From Chitinophagaceae bacterium (GTDB lineage: Bacteria; Bacteroidota; Bacteroidia; Chitinophagales; Chitinophagaceae): a stretch of 64,000 bases of DNA. Each line of letters begins with the position of its first letter. Positions within the stretch are counted from its first letter, which is position 1. A program made the position numbers and the translations under genes. Below the pieces are notes generated by a model. The model was given only the letters and a program-made list of their open reading frames with translations. It was not told the origin of the DNA and did no database searches. The stretch lies in contig CANGWB010000001.1 in assembly GCA_947457465.1 (NCBI GenBank), positions 124,001 through 188,000 on the forward strand, in the 5' to 3' direction. Shown piece by piece: positions 1 through 8,872 of this stretch.

Positions 1-369
1 ATAGTTGGTACTTTTGCCGGTATGCTTTTCGTGCTGACGGCAGCCAATCCGCTACCCAAACGAAATCTGCAGGTACTTCCCGATGATATTTCCGATTCGC
101 AACTCGACAGCATCATGAAACAATACAACAAAGCACTGGGCGTGTCCTGCAATTTTTGTCACATAAAAAGAAGTGATTACCCGGATAGTCTTGATTACGC
201 ATCCGACAAAGACCCAATGAAAACCACGGCTCGTAAAATGATGCGCATGACCATCGAGATCAACCAGAAAAACTTCATGACCGACGAAAATAAACGTCCC
301 CACGAGCTCAATGAAGTAACCTGTTACACCTGCCATCGGGGCGAGGCTTGGATCGAATCCGGTCAATAA
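1..369 (+). CDS. Di-haem c-type cytochrome (5' end outside window)
   Basis: The frame is open to the left edge, so the true start lies upstream. The 122 visible residues begin in a hydrophobic run ending near AANP that looks like part of a signal peptide or membrane anchor. Two haem c attachment motifs are visible, CNFCH near visible residue 50 and CYTCH near 108. This spacing resembles the small Bacteroidota cytochromes related to the photosynthetic reaction-centre cytochrome subunit. It is probably a periplasmic or membrane-anchored electron carrier; its partner is unknown. It ends 3 bases before the stop of the convergent acyl-CoA dehydrogenase. Confidence 0.8.
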   Translation: MVGTFAGMLFVLTAANPLPKRNLQVLPDDISDSQLDSIMKQYNKALGVSCNFCHIKRSDYPDSLDYASDKDPMKTTARKMMRMTIEINQKNFMTDENKRPHELNEVTCYTCHRGEAWIESGQ

Positions 370-372
370 GCC

Positions 373-2160
373 CTAAAAACAATAATGCCCGGCATCAATG
401 AGCTTGGCAGCAATACGCCGACGAGCCTCTTTGCTGTTGAACGATTCAGCTTTGGTGAATCGCTTCAATCCCAATAACATCATTCGCAACTCATCGCCAC
501 TTCCGAATGCATTCAATGCATCTTTTCCATGCTTATTCACGGCATCAGCTGAATCGTAGAGATAGGTTCTAACAATATCGAGCTGTAATCTTGTTTTCTC
601 TTCGCCTTCGCGTTCGGTGTGTTTACGCACACGCAGTAAGGCACTCTCAGCATGAAACACAGCGATGGCCATATCCGCTAGGTGCATCAGGATCTCCTGC
701 TCTTGCTCCAACTGCATCATCAGTTTCTGCGCCGCCGCTCCTGAAACCAACAGAATCGCTTTCTTCAGGTTATCGATGAGCTTCTGCTCGGGCGCGAACA
801 AGGTTGTATCCGGTTCTCCGAAATCCGGAATGCTCATCAATTCTTTCTGAATGGCGAATGCAGGGGTCATCAGATCGAGCCGACCAGCCATGGCGCGCTT
901 CAAGGTCATATCGAGTGTCAACAATCGATTGATCTCATTGGTACCCTCATAGATTCGATTGATCCGACTGTCGCGATACGCACGCGAAATACCATACTCA
1001 GCACTATATCCATTACCACCATGGATCTGTACCCCTTCATCTACACAATAATCCAACACCTCGCTGCCGAAAACTTTTAGTATGGCACATTCAATGGCAT
1101 ATTCTTCCGCTGCGCCGAGCAGGGCCTCATTGAATGGCTTGCCTTCAGCCAGCAATTCCTTTTCTTTCTCGTCGATCCATTTTGCACTGCGATACAAGGC
1201 TGCATCACCCACGTATAGCTGGATGGCCATATCCGCGAGCTTTTGCTGTATGGCACCGAAGGAGGCGATGGGTTTCTTGAACTGCTCTCTTGTTTTGGCA
1301 TATTCAATGGAGGTGTTGAGTGCCATCTGCGCGCCACCGAGCGCAGCTGCACAAAGTTTGAGACGACCGATGTTCAGGATATTGAACGCGATCTTATGTC
1401 CTTTTCCGATCTCGCCGAGTACGTTTTCTACCGGGACTTTGCAATCCTGGAAATACAATTGAACCGTGGAAGATCCCTTGATTCCCATTTTCTCTTCCTC
1501 CGGACCTTGTGTGAATCCCTCCATCCCTCTCTCAACGATGAAAGCCGTGAACTGCTTACCATCGATCTTGGCAAACACCGTATAGATCTGTGCGAATCCG
1601 CCGTTCGTGATCCAGCATTTTTGTCCATTGAGGATATAATGTTTGCCGTCGGCACTTAGTGTAGCAGTTGTTTTCGCACTCAAGGCATCACTTCCGCTGT
1701 TGGGTTCTGTTAGTCCGTAAGCACCCGCCCATTCACCTGTGATGAGTTTGGGTATATATTTTTGTTTCTGCGCCTCAGTACCGAAATATAAAATGGGTAA
1801 GGTGCCGATGCCAGTATGTGCGGCCACGGCTACTGAAAATGAATAACCGGAACCAAGGAATTGATTGACGATGGTGGAAGAAATAAAATCTTTTCCGAGT
1901 CCGCCATACGCTTCCGGAAACGAGGTGGCCAATAACCCCTGATCACCTGCTTTACGAACCAGTGAAGCCATCAATCCGGATTCCAATGCATCGATCCGAT
2001 CGATGATCGGATGCACTTCTGTATCCAGAAATTGCACACAGAGATCACGGATCATCAATTGTTCTTCATTGAAATCCTCCGGCGCAAACGTATCAGCCGG
2101 AACAGATGAGCGAACCATCCATTCGCCGCCTTTCAAAGGGTGTTGTACGGTAACAGACAT
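373..2160 (-). CDS. Acyl-CoA dehydrogenase, long form
   Basis: FAD enzyme of fatty-acid or branched acyl-CoA beta-oxidation. Visible family signatures are YGLTEPNSGSDA and KCWITNGG (substrate and flavin region), GYSAEYGISRAYRDSRI, and RIYEGTNEINR near the C-terminal third, which carries the catalytic glutamate in very-long-chain-type enzymes. At 595 residues it is about 200 longer than classic 380-residue dehydrogenases. The extra C-terminal domain (from about residue 430) matches the VLCAD/ACAD9-like architecture. I chose the ATG at 2160 rather than an upstream in-frame start because the preceding residues do not look like family sequence. Substrate chain length cannot be read from sequence. 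The upstream gap holds a heptamer-repeat element. Confidence 0.9.
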   Translation of the reverse strand: MSVTVQHPLKGGEWMVRSSVPADTFAPEDFNEEQLMIRDLCVQFLDTEVHPIIDRIDALESGLMASLVRKAGDQGLLATSFPEAYGGLGKDFISSTIVNQFLGSGYSFSVAVAAHTGIGTLPILYFGTEAQKQKYIPKLITGEWAGAYGLTEPNSGSDALSAKTTATLSADGKHYILNGQKCWITNGGFAQIYTVFAKIDGKQFTAFIVERGMEGFTQGPEEEKMGIKGSSTVQLYFQDCKVPVENVLGEIGKGHKIAFNILNIGRLKLCAAALGGAQMALNTSIEYAKTREQFKKPIASFGAIQQKLADMAIQLYVGDAALYRSAKWIDEKEKELLAEGKPFNEALLGAAEEYAIECAILKVFGSEVLDYCVDEGVQIHGGNGYSAEYGISRAYRDSRINRIYEGTNEINRLLTLDMTLKRAMAGRLDLMTPAFAIQKELMSIPDFGEPDTTLFAPEQKLIDNLKKAILLVSGAAAQKLMMQLEQEQEILMHLADMAIAVFHAESALLRVRKHTEREGEEKTRLQLDIVRTYLYDSADAVNKHGKDALNAFGSGDELRMMLLGLKRFTKAESFNSKEARRRIAAKLIDAGHYCF

Positions 2161-2195
2161 ATGGGCAAGAATTATTGTTCTAAATTTACGCAAAA

Positions 2196-2303
2196 GGGTT
2201 GAGAGATGAGAGATGAGGGTTTAGACTAAAAACTCTCTGAACCCGTTCAACCTTCTCAACTCCCTCAACCCTCTCAACTCTCTCAACTCTCATCCCTCAA
2301 CTG
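2196..2303. repeat. Intergenic heptamer inverted-repeat element A
   Basis: The gap between the divergent acyl-CoA dehydrogenase and glycosyltransferase genes is low-complexity DNA. The left arm (2196-2219) is a run of GAGAGAT/GAGGG units after GGTT. The right arm (2240-2303) is a longer run of CTCAACC/CTCTCAA units, the reverse complement of TTGAGAG/ATGAGAG heptamers. The two arms could pair into an imperfect hairpin. The same layout with ATGAAGG-type heptamers recurs at 52231-52310, 56053-56150 and 61337-61420. Confidence 0.7.
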
Positions 2304-2310
2304 TACACTA

Positions 2311-3426
2311 ATGTTCCCCGCGCTCCTCATTCTCTTCCTCACTTATCTTCTCCTGGTGAGTTATTACACCTACCAGTGGGGCCGGGTGCCGGATTTCATC
2401 GCGCTGGATACAAAACAAAAAAGAGGATTTTCAGTTCTGATTCCCGCTCGTAATGAAGAGAATAATATTGGCGGCTTGCTCGTGGCTTTACAAGGACAAC
2501 AATATCCCTCCGAACTGATCGAGGTCATCGTGATCGACGATGGATCCAACGACAATACCACAAGTATCGTTCAACAATTTTCGTTCGCCACACTGCTGCA
2601 ACCCGAGAACACCAATGGAGTTGCGGGAAAAAAACAGGCGCTTAAAACTGGAATCGAGAGGGCATCGAATGAATGGATCATCACCATCGATGCGGATTCT
2701 ATACCCGGACCCGAATGGATAAGCACTATCAATGATTTCATTGACCGGCAGGGTGAAATAGTTTGTGTAGTCGGACCAGTAACCCTAACCACCATCGACA
2801 GCAACCTACTACAAGCTTTTCAGCGTTATGATCATCTGATGTTCCAGGGTATCACAGCCGCCGCCATCGGATCCGGACTACATGCGCTTGGCAACGGTGC
2901 CAATCTCTGCTACCGAAAGGATGCTTTTGATTCAGTAAGTGGATTCGAAGGCATCGACCAACTCGCGTCCGGAGATGATATACTGCTGGTTGAAAAATTC
3001 ATGCAGCAGTATCCGGGCCAAGTTCAGTTTCTGAAATCCAACAAGGCCATTGTAAAAACAACGGCCTGCGCCAACTGGAAAGAATTATGGCAACAACGAC
3101 TGCGCTGGGTCAGCAAAGCAGGCAGCTACAAAAACAGTCGACTGCATCTGGCACAGTGGATAACGGGCGGATTCAATGCCGTACTTCTTATTCAGTCTGC
3201 ATGGTGTATGCTGAACCCTGATGAATTAAAACCTACGATCTCCATTTGGATCCTAAAAGCGATCATTGAATGGATGCTGATCGCGCCGGTGGCCAAACTA
3301 TATCGAGAGCCGAAAAATGGCCTGGCATTTTTTATGCTGCAACCGATACATGCCTGCTATTTGATAGCCGTCGGACTCTGGGGGATGCGTAAAACCTACC
3401 GTTGGAAAGAACGAACCGTTCACTGA
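2311..3426 (+). CDS. Membrane-anchored family 2 glycosyltransferase
   Basis: 371-residue GT2 enzyme of the GT-A fold, expected to move a sugar from a nucleotide donor to an acceptor at the inner membrane. An N-terminal membrane segment (about residues 2-20) precedes SVLIPARNEENNIG, the nucleotide-binding start of GT2 proteins. Then come VIVIDDGSNDNT and IDADSIPGPEW (the metal-binding DxD-like element), GANLCYRKDAF, and QQRLRWVSKAG, a Q/RxxRW-type motif. Two or three membrane helices close the protein. It sits opposite the polysaccharide ligase, Wzz-like and flippase genes, so a role in exopolysaccharide or O-antigen assembly is likely. Carotenoid or lipid glycosylation is an alternative. Confidence 0.8.
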   Translation: MFPALLILFLTYLLLVSYYTYQWGRVPDFIALDTKQKRGFSVLIPARNEENNIGGLLVALQGQQYPSELIEVIVIDDGSNDNTTSIVQQFSFATLLQPENTNGVAGKKQALKTGIERASNEWIITIDADSIPGPEWISTINDFIDRQGEIVCVVGPVTLTTIDSNLLQAFQRYDHLMFQGITAAAIGSGLHALGNGANLCYRKDAFDSVSGFEGIDQLASGDDILLVEKFMQQYPGQVQFLKSNKAIVKTTACANWKELWQQRLRWVSKAGSYKNSRLHLAQWITGGFNAVLLIQSAWCMLNPDELKPTISIWILKAIIEWMLIAPVAKLYREPKNGLAFFMLQPIHACYLIAVGLWGMRKTYRWKERTVH

Positions 3427-3450
3427 GACTGCACTACACTTCTATCACGA

Positions 3451-4881
3451 TCAGACGATAGGGTTTGCACCTACATCCTCTTTGCTCCTATGATCGAGTA
3501 TCAGAAGTAAAGCAATGGATAAAAAGAATAGCGAACCGATTTTATCCGTCTCGATCAGATCACTCCAGAAATTCACCACGCCAAGCATCACCACGATCAC
3601 GGCGATCCCCGCCGCCAATTGTCCAATCCAAATAGCACGATTCCGATGATATAATTTTTCGGCATAAAACAGAAGTGCGCCAAATAAGATCAGAAAAATG
3701 ATCAGTCCGGGTATGCCTTGCTCGACAGCTGTCAATAGAAAATAGTTGTGTACAGTCGACCGATCCGGATTATTACTGACCCATGTCTTATACGCCGGCA
3801 CGGTATACTGGCGGTAACGCGTATAAAAAGAAGATGGGCCGAATCCGATCAAAGGTTTCTCTTCCACCATACGAACACCGGAGATCCACCGGTAAAAACG
3901 CTCTACCGATGAAACATCCTTTCCTTGATAAGTAGCCCGCCAGTGATCCTGAAAATCGGAGTGAAAGATCGTGGTACGATAATCCGGTGCAAACTGCAAA
4001 TACCGATCGCCTTGCTTCAACCAAACGATGGTTAATATCGACAGCAGCAGAATAACTGCATATCCATACACCAGCAAACGATTTCTCAAGAGCAGATAGG
4101 CGCCTACCCCAACAAACAAGGCCAGCCAGGCACCCCGGGCATAGGAAAAGAAAAGTGCAACCAGCACCAGTATCATGGCTGCATCCCAAAGTTGTTTCTT
4201 TTGGGTGAAGCGGCGACTGAAAAAAAGTACAGGAACCAGCGTCATCAACATGGCAGAATACACGACGTGATTCCTAAAGTATGGCTGAACGACCGCACTC
4301 GATGAAATAAAACTGAATCCTTCGAAGGCGTGACGAATAACAGAAAGCAGTGCCAGTAAGAAAAGCGGTACGAACAAACAATAGAGCGCGCGACGAATTG
4401 ATTTTCGATCTCGAAGCCAGATCAATGGCGCCAACAGAAAAGCACCGATGTACCAGGATTTGGCCAGTAAGAATTTGAATGAGATCCAAGGCGTTGTTGA
4501 CACCATGGTGGTGATCGTCATCCAACCGATCCAAGCCAACAATGAGATCAGCAACGGATGATGCCAAAGCCTCGATCGAAATGGAGTCAATCGATATACG
4601 AGATATAAAACAGACAAAACCGAAACCGCTAGCATCAACGGTTCGTCCGGCAAGTCGGTTCCTAGCTGATCCGAAAAAGAGAATTCAACAGATAGCGGAA
4701 GACTGATGAGTAAGAGATAAAATAATACTGAAGGGTTATACCAACCCCATATACCAATCAAGATGCCTATAGGTACGAGAAGCGGCCACCAGCTATTGAA
4801 AAGGGCAACGGCCAAGCCGGCGGCTACGATAGTCGCCGTGAACAACCAACGGACCCAATCATTTTTCCAGGATAATATCAT
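3451..4881 (-). CDS. O-antigen ligase / Wzy-type polymerase
   Basis: 476 residues, almost entirely hydrophobic, with about ten to twelve membrane helices. The large periplasmic loop contains KPLIGFGPSSFYTRYR and STVHNYFLLTAVEQG. Together these are the pattern of the O-antigen ligase/polymerase family (Wzy_C), where the loop His in VHNYFL is a family hallmark. The protein would join undecaprenyl-linked repeat units or ligate polymer to a carrier at the periplasmic face. Its start overlaps the end of the Wzz-like gene by 23 bases, so the two are probably co-translated. Ligase and polymerase activity cannot be told apart by sequence. Confidence 0.8.
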   Translation of the reverse strand: MILSWKNDWVRWLFTATIVAAGLAVALFNSWWPLLVPIGILIGIWGWYNPSVLFYLLLISLPLSVEFSFSDQLGTDLPDEPLMLAVSVLSVLYLVYRLTPFRSRLWHHPLLISLLAWIGWMTITTMVSTTPWISFKFLLAKSWYIGAFLLAPLIWLRDRKSIRRALYCLFVPLFLLALLSVIRHAFEGFSFISSSAVVQPYFRNHVVYSAMLMTLVPVLFFSRRFTQKKQLWDAAMILVLVALFFSYARGAWLALFVGVGAYLLLRNRLLVYGYAVILLLSILTIVWLKQGDRYLQFAPDYRTTIFHSDFQDHWRATYQGKDVSSVERFYRWISGVRMVEEKPLIGFGPSSFYTRYRQYTVPAYKTWVSNNPDRSTVHNYFLLTAVEQGIPGLIIFLILFGALLFYAEKLYHRNRAIWIGQLAAGIAVIVVMLGVVNFWSDLIETDKIGSLFFLSIALLLILDHRSKEDVGANPIV

Positions 4882-5665
4882 ACACCGTGCGGCGTTCGGA
4901 CCAAAGAGAAAAGATCAACCAACCCAACAAGGCGAGCAGGGTTGTCGCGATCAATGCAGTGGCCCATTCGGGCGAATCGGGCACGATCGCAGGAACACCA
5001 ATATCCAATACTTGAATGGCAGGAGGACGTTGCTCGAGCAGCAAGGTATATTCTTCGATCAGGTCGCGGTACAGCGAACGATAGCGGGCAAGCTCTCCCG
5101 AGCTGACGGAATCCTTAGATAATTCCAGTCGCTTCAACCCCCGCTCCAAAGCAGCAAGTGTTTGGGTATTCTGTCGGCTCATCAATTCACGATGCATACT
5201 ATCGAGTCGAGCGGTGATCGCATTTGATAAATCTGCCGCCAGGGTAGCATCCGTATCCCACACACGCACTTTCAACTCGCCATAATCACTCTTGAAGATC
5301 TCCGTGCTCTTTTTCAGTTTTTTGACCGCTTTCAGAAAAGCTCTGTCAGCAGCACCTGAGATAGAATAATGCTTGATCAGATCGAAGCGGCGGACCAGCG
5401 GTCGATATAACGTATCGAGCCGACCACTCCCTACAAGCAGATCCAACTGATCCGGCGAACCCAACGGTGAATACAAATGCTGCACCTGCGCACCGAACAA
5501 TCGACTCGGATCGGAGGCAACCACACTGGAGGCAACAGCTGTTGTTTCACTTTTATATTTCTCCGGCAAAAGCCATAGCACCAGGCAGGTCAATACCCAT
5601 ACAGACAACAACCAGCCGAGGAGCGAACGGCTGCGTCGAGTAAGCAATTGGATCAAGTCAGGCAT
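4859..5665 (-). CDS. Wzz-like chain-length determinant
   Basis: 268 residues with the Wzz topology. There is one membrane helix near residues 15-35, a periplasmic region rich in charged helical sequence (coiled coil about residues 125-205), and a second helix near the C-terminus (about 235-255). The motif AIQVLDIGVPAIVPDSPEW just before the second helix matches the usual 'PxxPxxP' region loosely. The role would be setting polymer length with the neighbouring Wzy-type protein. The start at 5665 places the first helix in the expected position; an upstream in-frame start at 5725 would overlap the flippase gene and add unlike sequence. A tyrosine-kinase domain is absent. Confidence 0.72.
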   Translation of the reverse strand: MPDLIQLLTRRSRSLLGWLLSVWVLTCLVLWLLPEKYKSETTAVASSVVASDPSRLFGAQVQHLYSPLGSPDQLDLLVGSGRLDTLYRPLVRRFDLIKHYSISGAADRAFLKAVKKLKKSTEIFKSDYGELKVRVWDTDATLAADLSNAITARLDSMHRELMSRQNTQTLAALERGLKRLELSKDSVSSGELARYRSLYRDLIEEYTLLLEQRPPAIQVLDIGVPAIVPDSPEWATALIATTLLALLGWLIFSLWSERRTVYDIILEK

Positions 5666-5684
5666 TAGTAATTGATTGAATAAC

Positions 5685-6986
5685 TTATCCGAAATACCAA
5701 ATAAGACAGGAAGTAAATATAACAACTAAATAGCTCGTATAGGGTTGCGGCTCTCCGATCCGGCGATGAACAAAAAACATAAGTAACGACCCGGCCAGTA
5801 CCTGACTGATCAGCGCCGATCGCGCCATGCCCATGGCTCCCAAGGAGGGCACCCAATAAGCCGACAAAAGCAGATGCAACAATAACGCCGAACCGATGAG
5901 TAGCTGAAAGAGTCGGAGTTCCCCGCGTGCAGTCAGTACCGTGCCATACACATGAACCAATGAATACCCTATTATCGATCCGAATAATATCGGTAAAATT
6001 CTTGCAATGGAAGAGGGATCACTCACGTACAGAAAGGAAGCGATCGAAGACGACAGTAAAACAATACCCCCTATCGCTAACAGGGAAAAAAACAAGAGTC
6101 CGTTTCGGGCCATTCGGATCGCCGAAAAAACTTTTGCCGGCTCATCGGAATGACGAGATAGATAGGGTAAGAGAAAACTGGCGACCAGATAGCCGAACAT
6201 ATTCGCGGCATCCAATAAACGATAACCCGCAGCATAACGACCCGACTCGAGGGCACCTTCCCCACTCCATTGCATCAACAAGTAGCCATCGAGCCTGGTT
6301 TGGGCACTCATCAGCAATACAATAAGCGCATAGGGAAACGCTGATCTGATCCGTTTAAAGGAGATCGAAACAGGTCCGATCACCCGAATCTGCTTCTGAT
6401 AGAGATAAATCCCAACCACAGCGATGGAAAAAATCAGTGATAAAAGTTGCAAAAAAATGAATACCTCCAATCGGATCGGCCAATCAAATAAGGACCCCGT
6501 AAGCCAGAAAAAGCAGATCGGAATGAGTATGGCTTTATCGAGCACAGAAAACCAGACATCGGAGGCATACTGCTGTGAAGCGGTAACCCAGGCACGCAGA
6601 TAAACATAGAATGAATTCAGCGCCTGTATCGTGGCAACACCCCATAACAGCTTTGTGGAAACCGGATCAGTTTGCCATCCAATAACAAAAATGATTCCAA
6701 AAAAAAGCAGCAGCAAAAGCCCCTTCAGCCAAAATGTTTCCGTCAAGGCTTTGGAAACAAACTCCTTCTGTGCTCGTTCTTTTTGAATAATGGTGGTGAG
6801 TCCGAGATCGAGCAGAAATCCTGCCGTGAGGGCCAGTCCCCATACCGAAAAATAATGCCCATAGGCCAACAATCCCACTTCCTTCTGCACCCACCGATCG
6901 ATGCCCAGGATCCAAATAGGCTTGATCAGTGCATTCGAAAGCACCAGCCGAAAAAGAGACCGATTATAATTACGAGCGACATCCAT
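5685..6986 (-). CDS. Polysaccharide flippase (Wzx-like, MOP superfamily)
   Basis: 433 residues, with about twelve to fourteen predicted membrane helices spread evenly. It starts with LVLSNALIKPIWILGIDRWVQKE, typical of the polysaccharide-biosynthesis branch of the MOP exporters. It would translocate lipid-linked oligosaccharide across the inner membrane for the downstream Wzz-like and ligase proteins, which follow at 19 bases and with overlap. The ATG at 6986 is preferred over an in-frame start at 7046, which would run into the divergent DUF3078 gene. The first gene of this three-gene operon shares a 51-base divergent promoter region with DUF3078. Confidence 0.82.
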   Translation of the reverse strand: MDVARNYNRSLFRLVLSNALIKPIWILGIDRWVQKEVGLLAYGHYFSVWGLALTAGFLLDLGLTTIIQKERAQKEFVSKALTETFWLKGLLLLLFFGIIFVIGWQTDPVSTKLLWGVATIQALNSFYVYLRAWVTASQQYASDVWFSVLDKAILIPICFFWLTGSLFDWPIRLEVFIFLQLLSLIFSIAVVGIYLYQKQIRVIGPVSISFKRIRSAFPYALIVLLMSAQTRLDGYLLMQWSGEGALESGRYAAGYRLLDAANMFGYLVASFLLPYLSRHSDEPAKVFSAIRMARNGLLFFSLLAIGGIVLLSSSIASFLYVSDPSSIARILPILFGSIIGYSLVHVYGTVLTARGELRLFQLLIGSALLLHLLLSAYWVPSLGAMGMARSALISQVLAGSLLMFFVHRRIGEPQPYTSYLVVIFTSCLIWYFG

Positions 6987-7009
6987 ACACGAACGAAAAT
7001 AACAATGTT

Positions 7010-7017
7010 TATTTTTG
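7010..7017 (+). promoter_or_regulatory. Candidate Bacteroidota -7 box for the DUF3078 gene
   Basis: TATTTTTG fits the Bacteroidota -7 consensus TAnnTTTG exactly and lies 20 bases before the ATG at 7038. No clear TTG is seen at the -33 position. On the other strand TATTTTCG (7 of 8) faces the flippase gene. Confidence 0.4.
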
Positions 7018-7037
7018 ACCAACCCATAACTCAGACC

Positions 7038-7961
7038 ATGCGTCAATTGCTTATCATACTCCTGTTCGCCTGCCCTCTATTCATACAGGCACAGGATGAA
7101 GTGATCAAAAAGCTCCGTATCGATGCCGCCCGCACGATCAAGAAAGAAGCCGACACCACGAAAAAAGCCTGGAAACGAGGCGCCCTGCTTGGTATAAATG
7201 TTTCGCAAGGCTCGTTAAGTAACTGGGCCGCGGGGGGTGATAATTTTTCTTTATCCGCTAATATGAATCTGAACCTGTTTGCCTTTTATAAAAAAGACAA
7301 ACACAGCTGGGACAATACCTTTGACCTCAACCTGGGCTATGTGAATACCACTAGTCAGGGAGGAAGAAAGAACGACGACCGTTTTGACTTTCTGAGTAAA
7401 TACGGTTTCGCCGTCAATCCCAAACTCAATGTCTCCGTGCTGGCCAACTTACGTTCTCAGTTCTTCAACGGATATACCTATCCTGGAGGCGTAAAAACAT
7501 ACTCCTCTACATTCATGGCACCCGGTTATGTGCTGAACAGTATCGGTCTGGATTATAAACCGGCCAAAGACGTCTCCATTTACTTCTCTCCGGTCACGGC
7601 TCGTTGGGTGATCGTACGCGATACGGCCCTCTCAAATCGTGGATCCTACGGGGTAACGCCGGGGAAGAGCTCCAATTTCGAATTCGGTGCCTTTGCCACT
7701 ATTGCCTATCAACGGATCATCAATAAGATCATCACATATAAAGGCCGTTTGGACCTCTTCTCGAACTACAAACACAATCCCTGGAACATCGATCTGTTCA
7801 TGGCCAATGCATTCAATGCCAAACTGGGCAAATCACTGGCTGTAAGCTGGAGCCTGGACTTTATCTATGACGATGATGTCAGACTCTTTGGAAAAAATCA
7901 AGCATCACCCGGATTGCAAGTGAAATCACTCATCGGCATCGGTATCATCAAACGCTTCTGA
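7038..7961 (+). CDS. DUF3078 outer-membrane-type protein
   Basis: 307 residues starting with a clear signal peptide (MRQLLIILLFACPLFIQAQ). The mature part has the DUF3078 opening GINVSQGSLSNWAAGGDN and then alternating polar and aromatic strands ending in IGIGIIKRF, as expected for an outer-membrane beta barrel ending in an aromatic residue. DUF3078 proteins are common in Bacteroidota and have no settled function. The start at 7038 is set by the signal peptide. It is followed after 19 bases by trmB, so the two may be co-transcribed. Confidence 0.8.
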   Translation: MRQLLIILLFACPLFIQAQDEVIKKLRIDAARTIKKEADTTKKAWKRGALLGINVSQGSLSNWAAGGDNFSLSANMNLNLFAFYKKDKHSWDNTFDLNLGYVNTTSQGGRKNDDRFDFLSKYGFAVNPKLNVSVLANLRSQFFNGYTYPGGVKTYSSTFMAPGYVLNSIGLDYKPAKDVSIYFSPVTARWVIVRDTALSNRGSYGVTPGKSSNFEFGAFATIAYQRIINKIITYKGRLDLFSNYKHNPWNIDLFMANAFNAKLGKSLAVSWSLDFIYDDDVRLFGKNQASPGLQVKSLIGIGIIKRF

Positions 7962-7980
7962 GTAGCAGCAATCTCAACGT

Positions 7981-8691
7981 ATGGGACAAAAAAAACTGGT
8001 TCGGTTTGCCGAGCTGAAAACCTTCGAACAAGTATTGCAGTTTCCGGAGAACATGGCTGGAAACTGGCATAACCATTTCCAGAACGATCGTCCGATCACA
8101 CTGGAGTTGGCCTGCGGAAAAGGGGAGTATGCCGTCGGATTGGCACGTCTGCACCCACAACGTAATTTCATCGGGGTGGATATAAAAGGAAACCGCCTTT
8201 GGGTAGGAGCCGGTATCGCTCGCCGAGACGCACTCACCAACGTTGCCTTTCTTCGTACACAGATCGACCGGATCGCTGAATATTTTTCTCTGGGTGAAGT
8301 GGAAGAGATCTGGATCACGTTCCCCGATCCACAACTGAGGTGGAGTAAGCTGAAAAAGCGATTGACACATCCAAAATTCCTTCGACTCTATCAACAATTC
8401 CTGAAACCCGGCGGATGTGTTCACCTGAAAACAGATAGTCCCGATCTGTACCAGTTCACCAAAGAGGTGATCAGCCTGTATAAACTGGAGGTGCTTCAGG
8501 ATACGGACGATCTTTACGCGCAACCGGATCGATCAGCGGAGTTGAACATAAAGACACATTACGAGTCGCTTGATATCGCCGGATCGAATCGAATTCATCA
8601 TTTATGTTTCCGGTTAACGGAGGGACTACAGAACCAAGCACAGGATTTATTGTTAAAAGAGAAATGTCGCCCGGATGCAGTCGCTGATTGA
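7981..8691 (+). CDS. trmB: tRNA (guanine-N7-)-methyltransferase TrmB
   Basis: Makes m7G46 in the variable loop of tRNAs using S-adenosylmethionine. Of its 236 residues, LELACGKGEYAVGLA is the AdoMet-binding motif I, FIGVDIKGNRLWVGA follows, and the family signature ITFPDPQLRWSKLKKRLTHP is intact. DLYQFTKEV and HYESLDIAGS are the usual C-terminal elements. Length is normal. It overlaps the following DUF5522 gene by 17 bases. Confidence 0.93.
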   Translation: MGQKKLVRFAELKTFEQVLQFPENMAGNWHNHFQNDRPITLELACGKGEYAVGLARLHPQRNFIGVDIKGNRLWVGAGIARRDALTNVAFLRTQIDRIAEYFSLGEVEEIWITFPDPQLRWSKLKKRLTHPKFLRLYQQFLKPGGCVHLKTDSPDLYQFTKEVISLYKLEVLQDTDDLYAQPDRSAELNIKTHYESLDIAGSNRIHHLCFRLTEGLQNQAQDLLLKEKCRPDAVAD

Positions 8692-8872
8692 AGGAGAGGA
8701 TTATTACATGAGCCCCGAAGGAAGGGTTGTTTTTACCGAAAAATATCACCTCGATAAAGGATATTGCTGCGGTAACGGCTGCCGGCATTGCCCTTATGAC
8801 TTTGAGGGCGTACCTGAACCCCGTCGTTCCGAACTCATCGAATCGAGAAACGAGAAAAACAGATCTGCTTGA
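8675..8872 (+). CDS. DUF5522 small cysteine-rich protein
   Basis: 65 residues with GYCCGNGCRHCPYDFEG, a Cx3CxxC-like cluster that could bind a metal and is the hallmark of DUF5522. The family is small and uncharacterised and is common in Bacteroidota. It overlaps trmB upstream, and its TGA is embedded in the TTG start of the downstream alkyltransferase-like gene. Translational coupling across all three is therefore likely, and a link to nucleic-acid maintenance is only an inference from that. Confidence 0.75.
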   Translation: MQSLIEGEDYYMSPEGRVVFTEKYHLDKGYCCGNGCRHCPYDFEGVPEPRRSELIESRNEKNRSA

